The notes under the pieces were generated by a model. That model saw only the letters and a list, made by a program, of their open reading frames with translations. It ran no database searches and was not told where the DNA came from. The translations under genes and the position numbers were made by a program. Below, in pieces: positions 1-4,757 of a stretch of DNA of 5,405 nucleotides. Location: positions 1-5,405 of the forward strand of contig JAKSUP010000111.1 of the NCBI GenBank assembly GCA_024408905.1. The letters run 5' to 3'. Source of the stretch: a bacterium (GTDB taxonomy: Bacteria > Cyanobacteriota > Vampirovibrionia > Gastranaerophilales > Gastranaerophilaceae). Each line of letters opens with the position of its first letter. Position 1 is the first letter of the stretch.

Positions 1-136
1 AGTTGCTGGATGGTCTAATGCTTGCTGCATCTATGTAATGTCCTTCTCCTATTCTAATCCAATCACTTGCAAATGCAGGGATAGTAAGCGCAAATAATGC
101 CAGCGCACAAAGCCCATGCAACATAAATCTCTTCAT
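1..136 (-). CDS. Secreted protein, N-terminal fragment (possible surface-adhesin E-like)
   Basis: This is the 5' end of a gene that runs off the left edge; 45 codons are visible. The ATG at 136-134 is preceded by AAAGGAA about 8 nt upstream, a good ribosome binding site. The protein opens with a typical Sec signal peptide: MKR, a hydrophobic run (about residues 8-20, LCALALFALTIPAFA), and a likely cleavage after AFA near residue 24. The mature start reads SDWIRIGEGHYIDAASIR. The W-x(3)-G...YID-x-SI pattern resembles the start of surface-adhesin E-like (Adhesin_E) domains, which are small exported proteins of unclear function. That family assignment is from memory of the pattern and rests on about 20 residues, so it is tentative. 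Export is well supported. The gene is divergent from the XRE regulator and has its own promoter at 193-221. Confidence 0.75.
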   Translation of the reverse strand, partial: MKRFMLHGLCALALFALTIPAFASDWIRIGEGHYIDAASIRPSSN

Positions 137-192
137 AATAAAATTCCTTTCTACTGATAATAATGTTTATTAATAGTAATTACTACATATAT

Positions 193-221
193 AGTGTATT
201 AGATTTAGTATATTATGTCAA
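193..221 (-). promoter_or_regulatory. Sigma70-type promoter for the left-edge secreted protein gene
   Basis: On the minus strand a perfect -35 TTGACA (221-216) is followed by a 17-nt spacer and a -10 TACACT (198-193, 4 of 6 matches to TATAAT). Transcription would start near 186 and give a leader of about 50 nt before the ATG at 136. The region is very AT-rich, so chance matches occur, but the exact -35 and ideal spacing make this the best promoter in the window. Confidence 0.6.
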
Positions 222-256
222 TACATTAAATATATAGTTATATAGATTTTAGGTAT

Positions 257-285
257 TTGTTTTAGATTGTCTTAAAAACTATAAT
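257..285 (+). promoter_or_regulatory. Sigma70-type promoter for the XRE regulator gene
   Basis: TTGTTT (257-262) and a perfect -10 TATAAT (280-285) are separated by exactly 17 nt. The expected start near 292 leaves only about 9 nt before the ATG at 301, so the transcript would be almost leaderless. This agrees with the weak ribosome binding site there (GGTAGAG). It is divergent from the promoter at 193-221, so a regulator bound between them could affect both genes; that is inference. Confidence 0.5.
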
Positions 286-300
286 CTTGTTGGTAGAGAT

Positions 301-627
301 ATGAAAACTGAAATTAATAAAAAACTGGGAAAAAGAATACGTTTTTTAAGATTGCAACGTAACCTTAGTCAGGAAAAACTTGCAGAAGCGATTGATATAG
401 CTACAACTTCTTTGAGCTATATTGAAACAGGCAGGGGTTTTATGACTTTGTCTACATTAGAAAAACTTGCTCAAACTTTAAATGTAGAACTTTACGAGAT
501 TTTTAAATTTACCAGTTTACAGACTAATGAAGAAATTTATAATGACATTCTTAATAAACTAAAAATTATAAAAAATAGTGATGAAAAATTAAAAATAGTA
601 TATGATTTTATTAAAAATATTTTTTAG
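301..627 (+). CDS. XRE-family helix-turn-helix transcriptional regulator
   Basis: A 108-residue DNA-binding protein of the Cro/C1 (XRE, HTH_3) type. The HTH domain spans about residues 8-65: LGKRIRFLRLQRNLSQEKLA, then IDIATTSLSYIETG as the recognition region, then TLSTLEKLAQTLNV and the usual closing LYEIF. S23-Q24 and Y40-I41-E42-x-G44 are the family hallmarks. Residues 70-108 are a lysine-rich predicted helical tail with no recognisable sensor domain, possibly for dimerisation. Family members of this size commonly repress nearby promoters, often including their own; the target here is unknown. The short leader and weak ribosome binding site suggest low expression. It is convergent with the gene at 663-947, with 35 nt between stop codons and no clear GC-rich terminator. 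The family call is secure; the role is not. Confidence 0.9.
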   Translation: MKTEINKKLGKRIRFLRLQRNLSQEKLAEAIDIATTSLSYIETGRGFMTLSTLEKLAQTLNVELYEIFKFTSLQTNEEIYNDILNKLKIIKNSDEKLKIVYDFIKNIF

Positions 628-662
628 TCGTTAACCGTTATATCAGATTTACAATTCTTATT

Positions 663-947
663 TTATTCAAAATCAATTGATGAGCATCCCAACATATAAT
701 TTTCCAATAACATATCTTCAGTAACATAGTCAATATTGCGCTTTAGCAAATTTGCCAGAAAATATCCGATGAATGAAGGTGTTTTGGTTACTGTTTCTTC
801 GACTTCTTCAACATATTGCGCCTCTAATAATTCAGGGGTTGCTGTTTTATCAGGGCTGCTTATTTCAAAAGTTGATGCCTGAACTGTCATAACTGTAAAT
901 AATGTAACCATGCTTAAAGCTAAAGTTTTTTTTGTTGTTCTTTTCAT
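663..947 (-). CDS. Small secreted protein of unknown function
   Basis: A 94-residue protein I do not recognise. It starts with a Sec signal peptide: MKRTTKK, a hydrophobic stretch about residues 8-22 (TLALSMVTLFTVMTVQA) and a likely cleavage after VQA. The mature part is about 70 residues and acidic (YVEEVEETV), ending in a stretch rich in aromatic and aliphatic residues (FIGYFLANLL, then DYVTEDMLLENYMLGCSS) with one cysteine near the end. I chose ATG 947 over the upstream in-frame ATG at 962. The sequence GAGGA lies about 8 nt before 947 and overlaps the upper ATG, and the signal peptide begins properly at 947. A possible -10 TACAAT at 973-968 would start transcription near 961, inside the upper ATG, but it has no good -35. 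The gene is probably monocistronic, between hydF and the convergent XRE gene. Its location outside the cytoplasm is inferred from the signal peptide only. Confidence 0.7.
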   Translation of the reverse strand: MKRTTKKTLALSMVTLFTVMTVQASTFEISSPDKTATPELLEAQYVEEVEETVTKTPSFIGYFLANLLKRNIDYVTEDMLLENYMLGCSSIDFE

Positions 948-1123
948 AATTCTAATCCTCATAATTTATTGTACGTCCCATATATTATTTAAATAATTAT
1001 GCAAACGAAAATTGCCACATTTTTATATGTATTAAATATATAATTGTCTGTATTTAAACTATATTAAGGAAAACTCGTCTTAACATAACTTAATATATTT
1101 TATTTTTTCGGCAAAAAGCATAA

Positions 1124-2323
1124 TTATTCAAAATCTTTGTGTATTTCGGGAAAAATTTGAGTGCCCCGTTTCAAAATTCCGTTCATATAGGCTATTGCAA
1201 TACCATAGTTCACAATCGGGATATTAGATTTTTGTGCAATAGAAATTCTCGATTTCATTTCTTGTTCATTTAGCATACACGCTCCACAATGAATAATTAA
1301 TGAATATTTTGATATGTCCACAGGGAATTCTCCACCTGATGTGAATTCAAAAACAGGTTTTATACCTGTAAATTTTTCAATGAGTTTTGGGATTTTTACT
1401 GTTCCGATATCGTTACATTGTCTGTGGTGCGTACAACCTTCTGATATTAAAACTTTATCTCCCGTTTTGAGATTAGAAAGCGCTTTAGCTCCTTTTACAA
1501 ATTCTTCCAAATTACCTTTGTAATTGGCAAATAAAATTGAAAAAGAGGTCAATAAAATACTTTCAGGAACAATTTTTGAAACCTGATTAAAAGCTTGAGA
1601 ATCTGTTATAACAAGTTTTGTTTGAGGCAATTTTTTAAGCGTTGTTTCAAGTTCTTCTACTTGCGAACAAACTATTATGCAATGTTTGTCTAACAATTCT
1701 CTTAATGTTAGTTGTTGAGGTAAAATAAGTCTGCCTTTTGGCGCAGATTCGTCAATCGGGATAACCAAAACGACAACGTCACCAACTGACAATTTATCAG
1801 ACACAATGTATTTTTCAGTTTGGTTATTTTTAATTAATTTTGCAAGGAGTTCTTTTAATTCGTTAATATTTTGTTCTGTTTTAGCACTGACACAAATTTC
1901 TTTTTCGGAACAGGATAATTGAGTTGCAATCAAATCAGATTTATTCCAAACAACAATATACGGTATTTTCTTTTCTTCAAAAATTTTAATCAAATTCTTG
2001 TCATCTTCTTGCAAACCAATAGTTGCATCTGCGACTAAAACGGCAATATCTGTCTGTCTCAAAACCTCTTGTGTTTTTTCAATCCTTTGTGCGCCCAAAC
2101 TACTTTCGTCATTTACCCCTGCTGTATCAATAATTACAACAGGTCCAAGAGGGAGAATTTCCATTGTTTTTTTAACAGCATCTGTCGTTGTTCCTTTTGT
2201 ATCAGAAACAATAGACAAATTCTGCCCTGTGATTGCATTTACAAGACTTGATTTACCAGAATTTGTACAACCAAAAAATGCTATATGTGTTCTTTCTGAA
2301 CTTGGTGCATTAGTTAATGACAT
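1124..2323 (-). CDS. hydF: [FeFe]-hydrogenase maturation GTPase HydF
   Basis: HydF is the cytoplasmic scaffold on which the 2Fe subcluster made with HydE and HydG is assembled, then passed to apo-hydrogenase. The 399-residue length is normal for the family. The N-terminal GTPase domain has all its motifs: P-loop GCTNSGKS (18-25), the switch I threonines in DTKGTTTD (41-48), DTAG (66-69), NKSD (127-130) and SAK (146-148). A middle dimerisation region follows. The C-terminal cluster-binding domain has the signature C-x-H ... H-C-x-x-C: C297, H299, H345, C346 and C349, the three cysteines that hold the [4Fe-4S] cluster. The start ATG at 2323 has AAGG about 9 nt upstream. It is last in the hydE-hydG-cytidylyltransferase-hydF order and is separated from the previous gene by 147 nt of repeats. 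A TATAAT at 2345-2340 could give it a separate promoter, but no -35 is evident. No defects were seen and the identification is firm. Confidence 0.97.
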   Translation of the reverse strand: MSLTNAPSSERTHIAFFGCTNSGKSSLVNAITGQNLSIVSDTKGTTTDAVKKTMEILPLGPVVIIDTAGVNDESSLGAQRIEKTQEVLRQTDIAVLVADATIGLQEDDKNLIKIFEEKKIPYIVVWNKSDLIATQLSCSEKEICVSAKTEQNINELKELLAKLIKNNQTEKYIVSDKLSVGDVVVLVIPIDESAPKGRLILPQQLTLRELLDKHCIIVCSQVEELETTLKKLPQTKLVITDSQAFNQVSKIVPESILLTSFSILFANYKGNLEEFVKGAKALSNLKTGDKVLISEGCTHHRQCNDIGTVKIPKLIEKFTGIKPVFEFTSGGEFPVDISKYSLIIHCGACMLNEQEMKSRISIAQKSNIPIVNYGIAIAYMNGILKRGTQIFPEIHKDFE

Positions 2324-2348
2324 TTTTTTACCTTCGTTTATTATATTT

Positions 2349-2365
2349 GTTGGGTTTCACCCAAC
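2349..2365. repeat. Perfect GTTGGGT-TTC-ACCCAAC hairpin upstream of hydF
   Basis: A 7-bp perfect inverted repeat (2349-2355 and 2359-2365) with a 3-nt loop lies 25 nt upstream of the hydF start codon. On the mRNA strand it is preceded by GTAG, giving GTAGGTTGGGTGAAACCCAAC. That layout resembles a widespread group of bacterial intergenic palindromes built from GTAGGTTGGGT/ACCCAAC arms; the resemblance is from memory. It has no U-run, so it is not a standard terminator. It could affect hydF mRNA folding or be a passive mobile repeat. Confidence 0.6.
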
Positions 2366-2380
2366 CTACTTCTAATGATA

Positions 2381-2420
2381 TTTTACCCCCATTTACCCCT
2401 ATTTACCCCCATTTACCCCT
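2381..2420 (-). repeat. Tandem 10-bp repeat with G-quadruplex motif on the hydF mRNA strand
   Basis: Four consecutive 10-bp units of (A/T)TTTACCCC(C/T), alternating C and T at the last place, so also two 20-bp units with one mismatch. On the minus (mRNA) strand this is G4-TAAAT-G5-TAAATA-G4-TAAAT-G5: four runs of at least four guanines with loops of 5, 6 and 5 nt. This meets the usual pattern for an intramolecular G-quadruplex. It lies between the cytidylyltransferase stop and hydF, 62 nt upstream of the hydF start. Folding and function are inference. Confidence 0.7.
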
Positions 2421-2431
2421 TTGCTCCTTGT

Positions 2432-2465
2432 TCCCTCTCCAAGGGGGAGGGTTAGGGTGGGGGTT
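2432..2465 (+). repeat. GC-rich palindromic dispersed repeat, copy A
   Basis: A 34-bp element that begins TCCCTCTCCAAGGGGGAGGG and ends GGGGGTT. It matches copy B inside hydG (4584-4617, opposite strand) with only two differences. Its first part is an imperfect inverted repeat: CCCTCTCC pairs with GGGGAGGG around an AAG loop, with one T-G pair. It starts 5 nt beyond the cytidylyltransferase stop codon. The plus strand also has G5-A-G3-TTA-G3-T-G5 (2443-2463), a quadruplex pattern with short loops. It stands out sharply from the AT-rich surroundings, as mobile palindromic elements do. Confidence 0.8.
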
Positions 2466-2470
2466 GAACA

Positions 2471-3166
2471 TTAATTTCCTTTTATTAAACCTTCTGCTCT
2501 ATCAAAATCTGCTTGATTATCAATATCTACGGTATATGGAACTTCATGTATATAAGGGTTTTCGCCGACAAAATCCTTGCATTTTCTAAACGCATCATAT
2601 TTTATCGCATAAAATCCACCGTCTTCAGCAATAAGTTTATCGTTGACTTCAACATCTTGCCAACGAGGTCTTAAGTGATAATCGTACAAGGCATGTGATT
2701 TGTTATCTGAATTTTTAACCCAAAGTGCCATTGTAAAAGATTTTTTAAATCCTGTAAAAAAGCTGTCATATTCAGTATTTTCAGATAAAGTATCAATCGC
2801 AAGTTTTACTAAACCTTTTTGTCTTACAGGACAAGTTGCTTGAAGAAGAATAACTAAATCAGGCTTGTAACCTGTTTTTTCAAGTTCATCAACAACATGA
2901 ACTAATACAGGTGCAGTTTTTGTGGTATCTTGAGCAAGTTCTAAAGGGCGTTTCAGGAATTCGGCGCCAAATTGTTCCCCAATTGCTCCGATATTATCAT
3001 CTTCAGTTGAAAGTATAATTTTATTAACTTCCGGCGAATTTTTTGCATATTCAATAGAATGAGCTATCAAAGGTTTTCCTGCAAGGGTTTTTATATTTTT
3101 CCCGGGAAGTCTTTTAGAACCACCTCTGGCAGGAATTATCGCCAAAATATTTTTTAAATCAGTCAT
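2471..3166 (-). CDS. CMP-sialate-synthetase-like cytidylyltransferase (NeuA/PseF/LegF family)
   Basis: A 231-residue enzyme of the acylneuraminate cytidylyltransferase family. Members use CTP to activate nine-carbon acids (sialic, legionaminic, pseudaminic) or related sugars as CMP-sugars for surface glycans, releasing pyrophosphate. The N-terminal nucleotide-binding signature is intact: IPARGGSKRLPGKN (11-24). Further family blocks are the RPLELAQDTT segment (73-82), LLQATCPVR (107-115, usually LQPTSPLR), EDGGFYAIK, and VDID (213-216) near the end with the metal-binding aspartates. The sugar substrate cannot be read from this sequence, so no symbol is given. The start ATG at 3166 follows AGGGGTGG. 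It sits between hydG (103 nt upstream) and hydF (147 nt downstream) on the same strand, yet its pathway is unrelated to hydrogenase maturation and no sugar-synthesis partner is visible. The promoter at 3191-3219 suggests it can be transcribed on its own. The family call is firm. Confidence 0.9.
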   Translation of the reverse strand: MTDLKNILAIIPARGGSKRLPGKNIKTLAGKPLIAHSIEYAKNSPEVNKIILSTEDDNIGAIGEQFGAEFLKRPLELAQDTTKTAPVLVHVVDELEKTGYKPDLVILLQATCPVRQKGLVKLAIDTLSENTEYDSFFTGFKKSFTMALWVKNSDNKSHALYDYHLRPRWQDVEVNDKLIAEDGGFYAIKYDAFRKCKDFVGENPYIHEVPYTVDIDNQADFDRAEGLIKGN

Positions 3167-3190
3167 AAACCACCCCTTTTTGATATTTTA

Positions 3191-3219
3191 ATCATAGCGT
3201 ATTTTACGGTTTTGTGCAA
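3191..3219 (-). promoter_or_regulatory. Sigma70-type promoter upstream of the cytidylyltransferase
   Basis: On the minus strand TTGCAC (3219-3214) and TATGAT (3196-3191, 5 of 6 matches) are 17 nt apart. The start near 3184 gives an 18-nt leader containing the AGGGGTGG ribosome binding site. The -35 matches in only 3 of 6 positions. If real, it would drive the cytidylyltransferase and probably hydF apart from hydEG. Confidence 0.45.
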
Positions 3220-3227
3220 AAAAATTT

Positions 3228-3259
3228 CTCAGTGCCTTAGCATCTTAGCGCCTTAATTT
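3228..3259. repeat. Degenerate tandem 8-bp array between hydG and the cytidylyltransferase
   Basis: Four adjacent octamers read on the plus strand CTCAGTGC, CTTAGCAT, CTTAGCGC and CTTAATTT. The inner two differ only at the seventh and eighth places, and the outer two are decayed. On the mRNA strand this reads AAGGCGCTAAGATGCTAAGG and then CACTGAG. It begins 11 nt past the hydG stop and ends just before the -35 at 3214-3219. Similar short-period arrays of this sort are scattered in intergenic regions of several bacteria. Function unknown. Confidence 0.5.
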
Positions 3260-3269
3260 ACACCATAGT

Positions 3270-4757
3270 TTAGAAACGAAAATCGCGTTCTCCATTTCCG
3301 ATTTTTTCAAGATTATCTTTGGCAATTTGTCTTGTTTTTTCGTTTGGAACATTCTCAAGTTCACGTTTTATTAATTCTTCGCCAACCTTCTTGGTTTCTT
3401 CGCTTGCATAATCCATTAAAAATTCTTTCAAAGTCATTAAAGCGTTTGGATGACAGCAGTTTTGGATTTGACCTGATTTGCACAGGGACATAAATCTGTC
3501 GCCGGTTCTTCCTTCTCTATAACACGCTGTGCAGAATGACGGAATATAACCAAGTTCCATAAGCCACTTGACAACTTCGTCCAATGTTCTTTGATCAGAC
3601 ACGTCAAATTGTTCCGTATCAGTTGGTCGTTCTTCTTCTGTATAACCACCAACAGATGTTCTTGAAGCACCTGAAACTTGCGAAACACCTAATTTCAAAA
3701 GTCTTTCTCTGACTTCTTGGGTTTCACGTGTTGAAATAATCATGCCGGTATAAGGTACTGCAATTCTAATAAGTGCAACAATTTTTGCAAAAATATCATC
3801 AGAAATACCGTTATCGAAAACATTCGGGTCAATATCATCTGCTTTTTTAATTCTCGGAACAGAGATTGTATGAGGGCCGACACCGTGAACAGCTTCTAAG
3901 TGTTCAGCATGCATCAAAAGTCCTGCAAATTCATACTTATATCTTTCTAAACCGAAAAGAACGCCCAAACCGACATCATCAATACCACCTTCCATAGCTC
4001 TGTCCATAGCTTCTGTATGATAGTTGTAATCGTGTTTTGGCCCTGTTGGGTGTAATTCCAAGTATGATTTTTTATGATAAGTTTCTTGGAACAAAATATA
4101 TGTCCCGATTCCTGCTTCTTTTAATTTTCGATAGTTTTCCACAGTAGTTGCTGCAATATTTACGTTTACCCTTCTTATTGCGCCGTTTTTGTGTTTGATT
4201 GAATAAATTGTCTTTATACAATCTAAAATATATTCAATCGGATTATTAACAGGGTCTTCGCCTGATTCTATTGCTAAGCGTTTGTGTCCCATATCTTGAA
4301 GTGCAATAACTTCTGCTTTAACTTCTTCTTGTGTAAGTTTTTTACGAGGAATGTGCTTGTTTTTATAATGATACGGACAATATACACATCCGTTTACACA
4401 GTAGTTTGAAAGATACAAAGGCGCAAAAATTACGATACGGTTTCCGTAGAAAGTTTGTTTAATTTCTTCTGCAAGTTTGTATATTCTCTCCCAAACTTTT
4501 TCGTCTTCGCAAGCCAGTAAAACGCTTGCTTCTCTGTGAGTTATAACTGAACAATGTGCCTGCATTTTTTGAGAAGAAGGCTGAACCCCCTCCCCAACCC
4601 TCCCCCTTGGAGAGGGAGTATATATTGGTCTAGCTTTTTCTAAAATTTTATTGATTAATTCAATATTATTTTTGTTTTCTTCTGCATACTTTAATGTTTC
4701 TTGAATTTCTTCATCATTAATAAATTCATCTGCTACCATTGATTTCGGATTATACAT
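3270..4757 (-). CDS. hydG: [FeFe]-hydrogenase maturase HydG (tyrosine lyase) with in-frame repeat insertion
   Basis: HydG is a radical-SAM enzyme that splits tyrosine and turns the fragment into CO and cyanide bound to iron with cysteine, the Fe(CO)2(CN) precursor of the H-cluster. The start MYNPKS...VADEFI and the end GERDFRF are typical. The SAM [4Fe-4S] motif C-x3-C-x2-C is C120, C124, C127 (NYCVNGCVYCPYH). The C-terminal C-x2-C-x22-C motif for the auxiliary cluster is C409, C412, C435. Conserved blocks such as GHKRLAIESGEDPVNN and FQETYHKKSYLELHPTGPK are present. At 495 residues it is about 23 longer than usual. The excess lies between EKAR (40-43) and ITHREA (72-77), where a short linker is normal, and includes PSPRGRVGEGV (48-58) encoded by the palindromic repeat. 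Both cluster sites and the core are intact, so activity is plausible. The start overlaps the hydE stop (ATGTATAA, 8 nt) with GGAG at 4768-4765, which indicates translational coupling. Confidence 0.97.
   Translation of the reverse strand: MYNPKSMVADEFINDEEIQETLKYAEENKNNIELINKILEKARPIYTPSPRGRVGEGVQPSSQKMQAHCSVITHREASVLLACEDEKVWERIYKLAEEIKQTFYGNRIVIFAPLYLSNYCVNGCVYCPYHYKNKHIPRKKLTQEEVKAEVIALQDMGHKRLAIESGEDPVNNPIEYILDCIKTIYSIKHKNGAIRRVNVNIAATTVENYRKLKEAGIGTYILFQETYHKKSYLELHPTGPKHDYNYHTEAMDRAMEGGIDDVGLGVLFGLERYKYEFAGLLMHAEHLEAVHGVGPHTISVPRIKKADDIDPNVFDNGISDDIFAKIVALIRIAVPYTGMIISTRETQEVRERLLKLGVSQVSGASRTSVGGYTEEERPTDTEQFDVSDQRTLDEVVKWLMELGYIPSFCTACYREGRTGDRFMSLCKSGQIQNCCHPNALMTLKEFLMDYASEETKKVGEELIKRELENVPNEKTRQIAKDNLEKIGNGERDFRF
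4584..4617 (-). repeat. GC-rich palindromic dispersed repeat, copy B, inside hydG
   Basis: The same 34-bp element as at 2432-2465, on the opposite strand, with two differences. Bases 4616-4584 (33 nt) are exactly 11 hydG codons, 48-58, encoding PSPRGRVGEGV. The imperfect CCCTCTCC/GGGGAGGG hairpin is kept. The mRNA strand contains G5-A-G3-TT-G4-A-G5 (4606-4586), a quadruplex pattern with loops of 1, 2 and 1 nt. The 33-nt core has no stop codon in the frame used, so the reading frame is preserved. Confidence 0.85.

Noticed and set aside
960..962. Upstream ATG as the start of the small secreted protein
   Set aside because: It overlaps the GAGGA ribosome binding site of the ATG at 947, has no good site of its own, and would spoil the usual signal peptide start.
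1104..1117. Possible terminator after hydF (TTTTTGCCGAAAAA on the minus strand)
   Set aside because: The stem would be five A-T pairs only, with no GC-rich part, so it is too weak to call as an intrinsic terminator.
1998..2375. Plus-strand open frames opposite hydF (also 1314-1523 and 2069-2251)
   Set aside because: They are antisense shadows of a firmly identified gene, with no ribosome binding sites or recognisable domains.
2381..2420. Tandem 10-bp repeat as a CRISPR array
   Set aside because: The units are contiguous with no spacers and far too short, and no cas genes are present.
2317..2589. Plus-strand open frame across the repeat region
   Set aside because: It runs through the tandem repeat and palindrome and into the antisense of the cytidylyltransferase, giving low-complexity Pro/Leu-rich sequence with no family features.
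3218..3230. Run of seven T on the minus strand after hydG as a terminator
   Set aside because: I could not find a stable hairpin directly upstream; the 8-bp array only offers stems of about 3 bp.
3437..3688. Minus-strand open frame inside hydG in another frame
   Set aside because: It is a frame shadow of conserved HydG sequence, not evidence of a frameshift; hydG itself is uninterrupted.
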